A stretch of 64,000 nt of DNA from Faecalibacterium sp. I3-3-89 (GCF_023347275.1 NZ_CP094468.1:2728001-2792000); one strand, 5' to 3'. Positions 45,157 to 53,936 are shown, numbered from the stretch's first letter. Notes: generated by a model from the letters alone, not told the origin. Translations and numbers: made by a program.

Positions 45157-46812
45157 ATGCCAAAGACAGCCCATAAGGTCGTGGTCATCGGGCATCGCAA
45201 CCCGGACACCGACTCCATCTGCTCTGCCATCGCTTACGCAGAGCTGAAAAATAAGACAAGCTCCCTCGTCTGCGAGGCCCGCCGGGCCGGACGGATGAAT
45301 CAGGAGACTGAATTTGTGCTCAGGCGGTTCGGCGTCCAGCCGCCCCGGATGTGCACCGACGTCAACCCCAAGATCCGTGACGTAGACTACCGCGAGATGC
45401 CCGGCATCCCCGGCTCCACCAGCCTGCGCAAGGCGTGGCAGATCATGCGCGACCAGCAGATCGACACCCTGCCCATCACCAGCGCCGACAACGAGCTGGA
45501 GGGCGTCATCACCGTGAAAGACATCGCCACGGCCAACATGGACATCTTCGATACCGGTGTCCTCGCCAAGAGCAAGACCACCTATAAGAATATCCTCGAC
45601 ACCCTTGGCGGAACCATGGTGGTGGGCGACGAGAGCGCCGTCTGCACCACTGGACACATCAAGATCGGCACCGCCACCCCCGAGATGCTGGAAAGCAACG
45701 TCGAAAAGGGCGACATCGTCATCCTGACCAACCGCTACGAGAGCCAGCTCTGCGCCATCGAGAAGGAGGCCTCCCTTCTCATCATCTGCAACGGGGCCAA
45801 GGTGGGCCGCACCATCCAGCGCATCGCCGAGGAGACGGGCGTGGCCATCATGACCGCCCCCTGCGACACCTACGCCGCCGGCAAGCTCGTGAGCCAGTGC
45901 GCCCCCATCTCCTACTATATGACCCGCGACGATATCATGAAGTTCACCCTCGTCACTCCGGTGGCCGATGTCACCCGCGTGATGGCCAAGGTGCGCCACC
46001 GCTACTTCCCCATCCTCGACGAGGAAGGCAAGTACTGCGGCATGGTCAGCCGCCGCAACATCATCGCGCTGCGCAAGCGCCGCATTATCCTCGTGGACCA
46101 CAACGAGGCCACGCAGGCCGTCGAGGGCTTCGATCAGGCCGAGATCCTCGAAATCATCGACCATCACCGCATCGGCAGCCTCGAGACCAGCGGCCCGGTC
46201 TACTTCCGCAATCAGCCTGTGGGCTGCACCGCCACCATCATCACCCAGATGTACGACGAGAACGGCGTCGAGATCCGGCCCCAGATCGCCGGTCTGCTGC
46301 TGGCGGCCATCCTCTCCGATACACTGGTCTTCCGCAGCCCCACCTGCACTCCCGTCGATGTCTCCACCGCCAACCGCCTCGCCAAGATCGCAGGTGTCGA
46401 GATCGATGCCTTTGCCTCTGAGATGTTCGAGGCCGGCGAGAAGCTGGACGGCAAGACCGCCGAGGAGGTCTTCCTGCAGGACTTCAAGGTGTTCATGTGC
46501 GGCGACGTCCGCTTCGGCGTGGCGCAGGGCAGCTATATGACCCGCAAGAACCTCAAAGCCGCCCAGCAGCTGCTCACCCCCTATCTGCCCGAGGCCTGCG
46601 GCAAGCAGAACGTGGAAGACCTCTATATGCTGCTGACCGACGTGCCCAAGGAGGAGAGCGTGGTCATCTGCACCGGCCGTCATGCCGACGAGATGCTGCG
46701 CAGCGGCTTCGAGAAGGAGCCGGAAGAGGACGGCAGCTGGACGCTGCCCGGCGTCGTCAGCCGCAAAAAGCAGTTCATCCCCGCTCTGATGAGCGCATAT
46801 CAGGAGCTGTAA
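45157..46812 (+). CDS. ppaC: Family II inorganic pyrophosphatase with CBS and DRTGG regulatory domains
   Basis: 551 aa. The N-terminal DHH catalytic part starts with GHRNPDTDSI. A regulatory insert follows, made of CBS (about 75-125), DRTGG (about 130-245) and a second CBS (about 250-300) unit. The catalytic part then resumes with DHNEATQAV and DHHRIGS, ending in the DHHA2 domain (SYMTRKNLKAAQQLL). It hydrolyses pyrophosphate using Mn2+ or Co2+. In characterised CBS-pyrophosphatases AMP and ADP inhibit and ATP or diadenosine polyphosphates activate through the insert. ATG 45157 has GGGGGAAGG upstream. It is followed seven bases later by the acylphosphatase gene, so two phosphoanhydride hydrolases share a transcript. 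Confidence 0.95.
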   Translation: MPKTAHKVVVIGHRNPDTDSICSAIAYAELKNKTSSLVCEARRAGRMNQETEFVLRRFGVQPPRMCTDVNPKIRDVDYREMPGIPGSTSLRKAWQIMRDQQIDTLPITSADNELEGVITVKDIATANMDIFDTGVLAKSKTTYKNILDTLGGTMVVGDESAVCTTGHIKIGTATPEMLESNVEKGDIVILTNRYESQLCAIEKEASLLIICNGAKVGRTIQRIAEETGVAIMTAPCDTYAAGKLVSQCAPISYYMTRDDIMKFTLVTPVADVTRVMAKVRHRYFPILDEEGKYCGMVSRRNIIALRKRRIILVDHNEATQAVEGFDQAEILEIIDHHRIGSLETSGPVYFRNQPVGCTATIITQMYDENGVEIRPQIAGLLLAAILSDTLVFRSPTCTPVDVSTANRLAKIAGVEIDAFASEMFEAGEKLDGKTAEEVFLQDFKVFMCGDVRFGVAQGSYMTRKNLKAAQQLLTPYLPEACGKQNVEDLYMLLTDVPKEESVVICTGRHADEMLRSGFEKEPEEDGSWTLPGVVSRKKQFIPALMSAYQEL

Positions 46813-46819
46813 GCCGCTT

Positions 46820-47149
46820 ATGTTCGATTTTCTGAATGAAAAGGACCGCCAGCCCCCCACCCTGCCCGAGGGCACCGTCCGACGGCGGTACTCCATCGAA
46901 GGGCAGGTGCAGGGCGTGGGCTTCCGCTACCGCGCCCGGTACGCCGCCCAGAGCCTCGGCCTCACCGGCTGGGTGGAGAACGAGGACGATGGCTCGGTCA
47001 CGCTGGAGGTGCAGGGCGACCCGGCCCTCTTCCTCAAGCTGTTCGCCCTCATCCAGCGCAGCGACTATATCCAGATCACCTCGCTCCGCCAGCGCGACCT
47101 CGCCCCCGACCCATGGGAGCGGGATTTCCGGGTGCGCGGCTGCTGGTAA
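46820..47149 (+). CDS. acyP: Acylphosphatase
   Basis: 109 aa, with about 18 extra residues before the usual ~90-residue domain. The substrate-binding loop GQVQGVGFRYRA with its catalytic Arg and the Asn-containing LTGWVENEDDGSV are intact, followed by the VEGP-like EVQGDP. It cleaves acyl phosphates such as acetyl phosphate or carbamoyl phosphate. Only a weak ribosome binding site (AGGAG 13 bases upstream, inside the preceding gene) is seen, so translation is probably coupled to the pyrophosphatase gene ending at 46812. Confidence 0.9.
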   Translation: MFDFLNEKDRQPPTLPEGTVRRRYSIEGQVQGVGFRYRARYAAQSLGLTGWVENEDDGSVTLEVQGDPALFLKLFALIQRSDYIQITSLRQRDLAPDPWERDFRVRGCW

Positions 47150-47168
47150 ACGCCTCTTATAAACACGA

Positions 47169-47199
47169 AGCCCCCCGGAGTCCTGCATTCCGGGGGGCT
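47169..47199 (+). terminator. Terminator of the pyrophosphatase operon
   Basis: AGCCCCCCGGA pairs with TCCGGGGGGCT over a 9-base loop, followed by GTTGTG; strong stem, weak T-tract. Confidence 0.75.
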
Positions 47200-47363
47200 G
47201 TTGTGCATCTATCAGGAGTAGTTCCGCCTTGTATTACGAACGAGTACATTGTCGGGGAGTTCTTCTGAAAATAAAGCTATCACAAATTCGTGGAAAATGT
47301 GTGTAATTTCAGGAAAAGATTGGAGAAATCCTTCCGCACATCTTACTTTTTTTCACGTTCCGG

Positions 47364-47392
47364 TTGACAGAGCACCAAGGTTGTGCTATCAT
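47364..47392 (+). promoter_or_regulatory. Strong promoter of candidate small RNA
   Basis: TTGACA (47364-47369), 17 bp, TATCAT (47387-47392). The preceding 160 bases (47200-47363) hold no feature I can support. Confidence 0.75.
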
Positions 47393-47398
47393 CGAGTC

Positions 47399-47508
47399 AA
47401 TCATTGTCAAGCCTTTCCGCGGCTCTGCCGCTCGGCTTGGGAATAAGGGAGCGCCGCACGGGCCGGCAAAGGGGTTTTATACCGCTTTGCCGGCCTGTGT
47501 TTTTATTT
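47399..47508 (+). ncRNA. Candidate structured small RNA
   Basis: A consensus promoter and an intrinsic terminator (GGCCGGCAAAG with CTTTGCCGGCC, then TGTGTTTTTATTT, 47462-47508) frame about 110 bases without a plausible gene. Between them is a long hairpin, CAAGCC-GCGGC with GCCGC-GGCTTG (47408-47440), then an unpaired GGGAATAAGGGAGCG segment. I do not recognise the family; it is not an obvious SRP, 6S or known riboswitch motif. Confidence 0.55.
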
Positions 47509-47570
47509 GCCCCACCGGAGGATGGTATACTTTTCCCAAAAAGCGGGAGTGAATTTTGTCATTTTGCTGA

Positions 47571-47600
47571 TTGACAAACTCATACGGGGGGGGGTAAAAT
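47571..47600 (+). promoter_or_regulatory. Lipoprotein promoter with a G9 tract in its spacer
   Basis: TTGACA (47571-47576) and TAAAAT (47595-47600) are separated by 18 bp, nine of which are a continuous run of G (47586-47594) touching the -10. Change of tract length would change the spacer. Confidence 0.75.
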
Positions 47601-47642
47601 TGCATTGTATAGTGTTTCCAGTAAAACAAAGGAGACTTGACG

Positions 47643-48218
47643 ATGAAAAAGTTCAAAAAGCTCACAGCCCTTCTGTTGGCGGGTGCAATGACGATGCTGC
47701 TGCTCGCTTCTTGCAACGGCGGCGGTGGCGGCGGCAATCCTGCAAGCTTCGAGCAGCAGGTGGAGGACGCTTTCTTTTCCGTTTATAGCAAAGACGTCGG
47801 CATGACGACCAATGACCCTGAAGCCAAGGCTCTGGCCGAAACTTCCTTTGATTGTATCAAACCGGCTGATGGCAATTTCCATCTTAATATGGAAGACGAA
47901 AACCACAATGTTCTCACAAACAAGTGGTCAAAGGTCGATAAAGCGCAGGGCATCATGATGTATGCGCTCCCCCTGCCTGAGGACTCCAACGTGGATTTGA
48001 TGCGTGGCTATCATTACAAGGTGCGGGAAATCACCTCGGAAATGCTGAGAAACATGGACATTTCCTCGGTCACATCCGCATACAAGAGTGCTCTCAAAGG
48101 CTTCACGGATAAAGGCGCCGAAGTCACCGCTATCGGCGTCGCGGCAAAGACCATCAACGGAAAGACCTACGTTTCGCTGGGCGTCAAAATGAAAATATCT
48201 CTGAGCGATTCCAACTGA
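47643..48218 (+). CDS. Small lipoprotein of unknown function
   Basis: 191 aa. The lipoprotein signal has Lys-rich start, hydrophobic core and lipobox LLASC, followed by a six-Gly linker. The ~160-residue mature part is a mixed alpha/beta fold I do not recognise (VDAFFSVY-type start, KVREITSEMLRNMD, ITVGVAAKTINGKTYVS-like end). It would be anchored to the outer face of the membrane. ATG 47643 has AAAGGAG 8 bases upstream; an in-frame TTG at 47637 is too close. Monocistronic, between its own promoter (with the G9 tract) and a strong terminator. Length and lipobox are clear; the function is not. Confidence 0.85.
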   Translation: MKKFKKLTALLLAGAMTMLLLASCNGGGGGGNPASFEQQVEDAFFSVYSKDVGMTTNDPEAKALAETSFDCIKPADGNFHLNMEDENHNVLTNKWSKVDKAQGIMMYALPLPEDSNVDLMRGYHYKVREITSEMLRNMDISSVTSAYKSALKGFTDKGAEVTAIGVAAKTINGKTYVSLGVKMKISLSDSN

Positions 48219-48232
48219 ATAAAAGCCTGACC

Positions 48233-48275
48233 AGCCCCGGAAGTGCGGCGTCCCCGCCGCTTCCGGGGCTTTTTG
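48233..48275 (+). terminator. Terminator of the lipoprotein gene
   Basis: AGCCCCGGAAG-GCGGCG pairs with CGCCGC-TTCCGGGGCT, followed by TTTTTG. Confidence 0.92.
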
Positions 48276-48348
48276 CAGTTTTATGGCAAAAACGCAAACT
48301 CTGTGGTACAATAGAAGTCGATATTTACCGATTGAAAGGGGCATACGG

Positions 48349-49782
48349 ATGCAGTTGTTTGAACTGGTCAGCCCGCGGCTGTTCCGCCCGCTGGCGGGGC
48401 CGAACCGGGCATTTTATGCGGAGCTGCTGCTCCTGCTGTGGGAGGAGTGCCGCCATACGGCAGATTACAGCATCCTGCGGGCCGAGGCCGTGTCCCGGGC
48501 CGAGGACTATTTCGCCGCGCTGGCAAAGCCTCTGGCGCTGGACGCGGACGACGCGGGCGATGAGGCCGAGCAGCCCACCCGCGACCCCCACACGCTGGCG
48601 CTGGGCTTTCTGCTCCGGCTGCGGCGCACCGGCTGGCTGACCGAACAGCCCGGCAGCTACGAGGAAGAGCCTGCGCTGGCCTTCGTGCCCGAGGTGACAC
48701 CCCTTCTCGAGGCGCTGGAAGAGATCCTCAACCCCCGGGTCGTCACCTATACCGGCAAGCTCTACAAGGCGTGGCAGTTGCTGCAGAATGTGGGCGAAGA
48801 GAAAAGCCCCTACGAAAACGTGCTGCGGGAGGTGGCAGGCGACCTTGAGGCGCTGAATCGCTCTCTCCGCGCCCTCAACGCCTCCATCGGCCACTACATC
48901 GACCGCCTCACCCGCAACCGCACCCCGCAGGAGGTGCTGGAGCTGTTCGACCAGTACGAGGAGAAGGTGGTGGCTGCGGCCTACCACCGCTTCAAGACCA
49001 GCGACAACCTCTTCAACTACCGTGCCTTCCTCGAAGAAGGGCTGGACAACTGCGAGGCCAACTACCTGCCCCAGCTGGCTCTGGACTACGCCCGGGTAGA
49101 GCGCTGCGCCCCCGGCGAGGCAGCCCCCGCCGTCCGCGCCCTCATCCAGAAACAGCGGGATGCACTGGAAGAGATGAGCACCCTCATCCGGGAGATCGAC
49201 GCCAGTCATGTCCGCTACCGCAAGCGGGCCGTCCAGCGGGCGCAGTTCCTGCTGTTAAGCGACCGTTCAGCGCAGGGCAGCGTCACCGCCCTGCTGCGTC
49301 GGTACGCCGAGGAGATCAAAACGCCGGACCAGCTCTTCGAGCCGGACGACGGCCCGCTGGCCGGGCGGCTCCATCTCTGGCCGGTGCAGGTCTTCGGCGA
49401 AAAGCCCCTCTACCCGCCCGCCGCGCCCCGCACCGACACGCCGCTGGCCCCGGTGCAGGCCGGGCAGCTGGACGAAGCGCAGCTGCGCCGGGAGCAGAAG
49501 CTTCTTCTCGACTACGCCCGGATGGCCGTCACCGAGGAGAATGTGGACATCCTCGCCCGACAGGCACTGGCCGCGCGGCCCCGGGTCGCAGCCTCCACCC
49601 TCGCCGACGAGTACCCCGGCGACTTTGCACGCATCATCGGGCTGCACACCTACTCCCAGTCGCCCCGGCGCTGCTATGACATCCGGCTCACCGGCGAGTG
49701 GACCCAGCGGGGCGGCTTCCGGTTCGAAGAATTTATCCTGACACCCCGCAAGGAGGAGGCCGAAGATGACCGAAACGAATAA
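48349..49782 (+). CDS. jetA: JetA-like (MukF/kleisin-type) subunit of a Wadjet/MukBEF-like system
   Basis: 477 aa, alpha-helical. It matches the JetA family (DUF5716, Wadjet type) in length, gene order and sequence character: an N-terminal winged-helix-like region (RPLAGPNRAFYAELLLLLWEE) and a helical middle (ALNASIGHYIDRLTRNRTPQEVLELFDQYEEKVV-type). It acts as the kleisin that closes the SMC-like dimer. A TACAAT -10 (48307-48312) lies upstream. ATG 48349 has AAAGGGG 7 bases before; the frame is open to 48283 without a better start. It overlaps the jetB-like gene by 17 bases. Confidence 0.87.
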   Translation: MQLFELVSPRLFRPLAGPNRAFYAELLLLLWEECRHTADYSILRAEAVSRAEDYFAALAKPLALDADDAGDEAEQPTRDPHTLALGFLLRLRRTGWLTEQPGSYEEEPALAFVPEVTPLLEALEEILNPRVVTYTGKLYKAWQLLQNVGEEKSPYENVLREVAGDLEALNRSLRALNASIGHYIDRLTRNRTPQEVLELFDQYEEKVVAAAYHRFKTSDNLFNYRAFLEEGLDNCEANYLPQLALDYARVERCAPGEAAPAVRALIQKQRDALEEMSTLIREIDASHVRYRKRAVQRAQFLLLSDRSAQGSVTALLRRYAEEIKTPDQLFEPDDGPLAGRLHLWPVQVFGEKPLYPPAAPRTDTPLAPVQAGQLDEAQLRREQKLLLDYARMAVTEENVDILARQALAARPRVAASTLADEYPGDFARIIGLHTYSQSPRRCYDIRLTGEWTQRGGFRFEEFILTPRKEEAEDDRNE

Positions 49783-50374
49783 AATGCTGGAAGAATGCGC
49801 AAATTATCTGCTCAACCACTGCTTTGTGCTGGGCGGCGTGGAAGACCAGCGCGCAAAATATCTCTACGTCCAAGACCACCTCAGCGAGGTGCGGGCCGTG
49901 TTTGCACCGCTGGGCTATGCCGTGGTGCTCTACCCCGCCCCGCTGCAGGCGGCCGCCCTCGTCAACGAGCACGAGGGCAGTCAGGCCCGGCTCCTGAAAT
50001 ACGAGAGCATCCTGCTGCTGGTGCTGCGCCTGCTCTATCTCCAGAAGCGGGAGAGCCTTTCCGCCAGCGCCGATCAGGTGCTTGTGACCGTCGAGGAGGT
50101 GCAGGCCGAGCTTCAGAAGATGAACCTCCCCCGCCGCCTCGACCAGCCCACCCTCGAGCGGCTGCTGCGCACCCTGCGCCGGTACAATCTGGCCCGGCCT
50201 GTGGGGCGGCTCTCCGGTCTGGACAGCCGCATCGAAGTATTTCCCACTGTATTGCTTGCTCTGCCGGACGCCGACCTCGCAGACGCTGCCGCTGAGGCAG
50301 GCCGCACCCGCAGCGAGCTTTCGCTTTATGAGCGGCCGGAGGACGGCGCAGCTGCCGTGGAGGTGGAAGAATGA
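49766..50374 (+). CDS. jetB: JetB-like (MukE-type, DUF4194) subunit
   Basis: 202 aa with two winged-helix-like halves (MLEECANYLLNHCFVLGGVEDQ at the start, AELQKMNLPRRLDQPTLERLL toward the end), as in MukE/DUF4194 proteins. It binds the kleisin JetA and possibly DNA. ATG 49766 follows GGAGG by 8 bases and lies inside jetA; the stop overlaps the jetC start by four bases, so stoichiometry is probably set by coupled translation. The last 25 residues are acidic and disordered. Confidence 0.87.
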   Translation: MTETNKMLEECANYLLNHCFVLGGVEDQRAKYLYVQDHLSEVRAVFAPLGYAVVLYPAPLQAAALVNEHEGSQARLLKYESILLLVLRLLYLQKRESLSASADQVLVTVEEVQAELQKMNLPRRLDQPTLERLLRTLRRYNLARPVGRLSGLDSRIEVFPTVLLALPDADLADAAAEAGRTRSELSLYERPEDGAAAVEVEE

Positions 50375-53300
50375 TCGAATTAAAGCGCCTGAAGCTCATC
50401 AACTGGCACAACTTCGAGAACGTGACCTTCGACTGCGCCCGCCTGACCTATATGATCGGCGTCAATGCCGTGGGCAAAACCACCATCCTCGACGCCATCC
50501 GCTACTGCCTGACCACCAACCGCAGCTTCAATGCGCTGGGCAATAAAAAGAGCGGACGCACCCTCCAAGGCTCGGTCCACGCCAAACAGCGCGGCGAGAA
50601 CGCCTACCGCCGCCCGGGCCGCACCGTTGCCTACATCGGCGCGGAGTTCTGGGACAGTGCCAAGCGCACCCCCTTCGTCATCGCCGTCCGGGTGGAGTCG
50701 GAAGGCCCCATGCAGGAGCTGCACCCCGGCGATCAGACATGGTATCTCTCTGAGGACGGCTGCACCCTCGAGCAGCTGCCCTTCATCGACCCCCGCACCG
50801 GTGCGCCCAGCTCCAAGGAGAACTTCAAGCCTGCCGTAGGGCGGCTCTCCTACACCCGCAGCCCCGGCGAGGCCCGGGACCGCATCTGTCGGGCGCTGGG
50901 CATCGGCCGGGCCGCAAGCCCGCTGGGCAAGAAGTTCAACGAAGTGTTCCAGATGGGCACCAGCATGGACGAGATCCCGAATTTCCGGGAATTTCTGTAT
51001 CAATACATCCTGCCCCAGCCCGAACTGGACCTAGAGGCCCTGCAGGGCGACCGCGTGGAGCTGGAGAACCTCCACGCCGTGCTGGCCGAGGCCCAGACCC
51101 GCGCCGCCGCGCTGGAACAGATCGTGGCCTATGGCCGCGAGGCCGCCCAGAAGGAGACGGAGGCCCTCGTCAACCGGGGCACCGCCCTGCTGGCCCGGGC
51201 CGAAGAAGCTGCCGCCGGGACGAGCCGCTGGCAGGAGCATCTTGCCGCCGGAAAGCGCCAGCATGAGGAGCTGACGGCCCGCTATGCCGCCGCCAAGGAC
51301 GCCGAAGCCGAAGCCCGCCGGGCCTATCTCACGGCCCACAGTGCCGCCGCCAGCGGCGAGGGCCGAGCGCTGGACGCCCTGAGCGAAGAGCTTTCCCGCA
51401 AGAAGACCGCACTGGACAAGGCCAGCCGCGCCGCCGCCAAGAGCGAAGCCGCCGCCGGAAAGGTGCAGACCCTCTTGCAGAGCCTCCACCGGAGCGGCTT
51501 CCCCGTGGAAAAAACGCTCTGGCCCGCCTCCCTGACCGCCGAGACCCTGCCCCAGCTCCAAGCCGCCCTTGCCGGACTGGAAAAGCCGCTGGAAGAGCAG
51601 TATTTCGCCGCGCGGCAGACTGCCGACGCCCTCACCGCCGAGGTGCAGGCGAAGCAGGCCGAGCTGGCCTCCGTCTCGGGCGGCCGGTGGGTCTACCCCC
51701 ACGGCGACGCCGCCACCAAGGTGCGGGACGCCGTGAACGCCGAGCTGCAGAGCCGGGGCATGACGCCGGACGCAAAGATCTTCTGCGAGCTGCTGAGTGT
51801 CGAGGACGAGAGCTGGCAGGACTGCGTGGAAGCCTGCCTCGGCGACCGCCGGTTCGACATCCTCGTGCCGCCGGCCCACTATGCCGCCGCCAAGAGCGCC
51901 TTCGTGGCCCTGCGGGACAAGGTCGGCCCCATCAGTCTGCTGGACACCCCCAGCATCCGCACCGCCAACCGGAAAGCCGACTCCGCCCCCGCCGACAGCC
52001 TCGCCGCGCAGGTCCGGAGCGAAAACCCGCTGGCTGCGCAGTATGCCGACACCATCCTGCGGCGCATCGTCTGCTGCGACACCCCCGACACGCTGGAAAA
52101 CTATCCCGACAGCGCCACCCGCGACCTGCTGCGCCATCATCCGTTCCGCCTCGAGCGTCTCCGCACGCCCCAGCGGTACATCGGCCTCGACGCACGCCGC
52201 GCCCGGGCCGAGGCGCTGGCCGAGGCGCTGGATGCGCTGTCTGCCCGCAGCAAGGAAGCGGCCCAGTCCGCCGCCGCCCTCAAAGCCGCCCGGGACAGCT
52301 ATCAGGATGTGCTGCACAGCAGCGTCATGGACGAGCTGGCCGGGCTGTGGGACGCCCGTGCCGCGCAGGAAGCGGCCCGGGCCGACTGCGCCGCACAGGA
52401 GCAGAAGCTGGCCGAGTGCCGGGAGAACCCGATGCTGCAGCAGCTCTACCGGGAGGACGAGACCCGGGAGGCTGCATGGGACGCCGCCCGCGCCGCCGTG
52501 GAGACGGCAGGCGGCGACATCCGGGTCTGCGAAAAGCAGCTGGCCTCCTGCGAGGCCGAACAGGCCAGGGCCGGGGAGACGGCCCGGCTGGCGAAGGAGG
52601 CTGCGGACCGGTTCTTCGGCCAGTATCCGCTCCTTGAGCCGCTGGCCCGGGAGCGCTTCGCCGCCCTCAGCAAAGAGAAGGGGGCGCACGCTGCGGCCCA
52701 GTCCGCCGAAAAGGCGCAGGCCCGGCTGGACGATGCGCTGGCCGTCTACCTCACCGGCACGCTGGAGCCTGCCCAGAAGGAATACAACGCCCGCTATGTC
52801 TGCGACTATCCGCTGGGCCTTGCGGGCATCGAGCAGTACCGCGCCCAGTATGAGAGCCTCGTGCGCATCGACCTTGAGCGGTACGCCGCCCGCCTCGAGC
52901 AGGCTCAGCGGGACTGCAAGGACCGCTTCCGCAAGGACATCCTCTTCCGGATGAAGGACGACATCTTCAACGCGCGGCGGCAGTTCCGGGAGCTGAACAA
53001 GGTGATGGAACAGCTGACCTACGGCGAAGAGGTCTACCGCTTCGAGCTTGGCCCCAGCCGCGACCCCCAGCTGGCCGCGTTCTATCAGGTCATCGTGGAC
53101 AAGGGCAACCAGCAGATGACCGACGGCGACTCGCTGGACAACCTCGCCGCCACCGCCGACCCCGTCTATGAGCGTCAGGTGGACGAGCTGATGGAAAAGA
53201 TCATGGCCGATGTGGACGAGAACACCCGCGCCCGTCAGGAGGGACGCCGCCCCGAGGGCGTGGCCCTCTCCGATTATGTGGACTACCGCACCTATCTCGA

Positions 53301-53694
53301 CTACGACATCAAAGTGACCAACACCGTCTCGGGCCAGCAGGCCTCCCTCTCCCGGGTCAGCCGGGATTCCTCCGGCGGCGAGAATCAGGCCCCCTTCTAT
53401 GTGGCCATCTGCGCGTCGCTGCTCCAGATCTATCAGAAGAGCGAGAACAGCATCCGTCTGGTGCTGCTGGACGAGGCCTTCAGCAAGATGACCAGCGACC
53501 GCATCCGCCCCATGATGGAGCTGTTCCGCCGGATGCAGTTACAAGTCCTGCTCATCTCCACCGTCGAGAAGAGCACCGCCATCCAGCCCTACTGCGACAT
53601 CACCTATTCCATCGTGCGCCACGGCGATGTGAACGCCATCGCGCCCTTTTACCGTCTGAATCCATCTGACAGCCGACAGGAGGCCGAACCTTGA
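50371..53694 (+). CDS. jetC: JetC-like SMC/MukB-type ATPase
   Basis: 1107 aa. The N-terminal head has Walker A GVNAVGKTTILD (Gly30 to Thr37). Long coiled coils (about 230-430 and 620-900) flank a hinge near 480-600. The C-terminal head has the ABC signature SGGENQ (about 1001) and Walker B LVLLDEAF (about 1030). This is the motor of Wadjet/MksB-type loop-extruding complexes, which act on circular plasmids when the JetD nuclease is present and on chromosomes in MukBEF. It overlaps jetB and the following small gene by four bases each. Codon use is host-like (very GC-rich), so there is no sign of recent transfer. Confidence 0.92.
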   Translation: MIELKRLKLINWHNFENVTFDCARLTYMIGVNAVGKTTILDAIRYCLTTNRSFNALGNKKSGRTLQGSVHAKQRGENAYRRPGRTVAYIGAEFWDSAKRTPFVIAVRVESEGPMQELHPGDQTWYLSEDGCTLEQLPFIDPRTGAPSSKENFKPAVGRLSYTRSPGEARDRICRALGIGRAASPLGKKFNEVFQMGTSMDEIPNFREFLYQYILPQPELDLEALQGDRVELENLHAVLAEAQTRAAALEQIVAYGREAAQKETEALVNRGTALLARAEEAAAGTSRWQEHLAAGKRQHEELTARYAAAKDAEAEARRAYLTAHSAAASGEGRALDALSEELSRKKTALDKASRAAAKSEAAAGKVQTLLQSLHRSGFPVEKTLWPASLTAETLPQLQAALAGLEKPLEEQYFAARQTADALTAEVQAKQAELASVSGGRWVYPHGDAATKVRDAVNAELQSRGMTPDAKIFCELLSVEDESWQDCVEACLGDRRFDILVPPAHYAAAKSAFVALRDKVGPISLLDTPSIRTANRKADSAPADSLAAQVRSENPLAAQYADTILRRIVCCDTPDTLENYPDSATRDLLRHHPFRLERLRTPQRYIGLDARRARAEALAEALDALSARSKEAAQSAAALKAARDSYQDVLHSSVMDELAGLWDARAAQEAARADCAAQEQKLAECRENPMLQQLYREDETREAAWDAARAAVETAGGDIRVCEKQLASCEAEQARAGETARLAKEAADRFFGQYPLLEPLARERFAALSKEKGAHAAAQSAEKAQARLDDALAVYLTGTLEPAQKEYNARYVCDYPLGLAGIEQYRAQYESLVRIDLERYAARLEQAQRDCKDRFRKDILFRMKDDIFNARRQFRELNKVMEQLTYGEEVYRFELGPSRDPQLAAFYQVIVDKGNQQMTDGDSLDNLAATADPVYERQVDELMEKIMADVDENTRARQEGRRPEGVALSDYVDYRTYLDYDIKVTNTVSGQQASLSRVSRDSSGGENQAPFYVAICASLLQIYQKSENSIRLVLLDEAFSKMTSDRIRPMMELFRRMQLQVLLISTVEKSTAIQPYCDITYSIVRHGDVNAIAPFYRLNPSDSRQEAEP

Positions 53695-53924
53695 ACGAAC
53701 ATCTTGTAAAATTCTGGCTCTTTGCCACCCACTGGACCGAGCTGGACACCTTTGACAACGAAGAAGAGCTGCGGGACGAGATGGAGCTGCTCCACCGCCA
53801 GAACCTGCCCACCAAGGTGCGTCAGCGCACCCGAAAGGACGGCAGCGAGGAGCTTGTGCTCTACGTCAAACAGGCCGACCGGGATTATGCCCGCTACTGC
53901 ACCGGCTGGCGGCCCGGAATGTAA
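53691..53924 (+). CDS. Conserved-position 77-aa protein of unknown function in the jet operon
   Basis: 77 aa, starting at TTG 53691 that overlaps the jetC stop (TTGA); AGGAGG lies 7 bases upstream. The N-terminal half is a probable helix (EELRDEMELLHRQN). The C-terminal half has two probable strands (TKVRQRTRKDGS, EELVLYVKQAD) and ends CTGWRPGM. It holds the place normally taken by the JetD nuclease (about 350-400 aa with a toprim domain) but is far too small to be JetD or a fragment of one that I can recognise. The next gene follows after 12 bases. Overlap and binding site support real translation; function is unknown. Confidence 0.72.
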   Translation: MNEHLVKFWLFATHWTELDTFDNEEELRDEMELLHRQNLPTKVRQRTRKDGSEELVLYVKQADRDYARYCTGWRPGM

Positions 53925-53936
53925 CAAGGAGCACCC

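Noticed and set aside
47249..47574. Overlapping small protein genes around the 47.4 kb promoter
   Set aside because: None has a ribosome binding site at a suitable distance and all run through a strong terminator hairpin; a non-coding RNA is the better reading.
53691..53924. Remnant of jetD
   Set aside because: The 77 residues show no toprim or DUF3322-like motif, and the overlap with jetC and the intact frame argue for a functional small gene.
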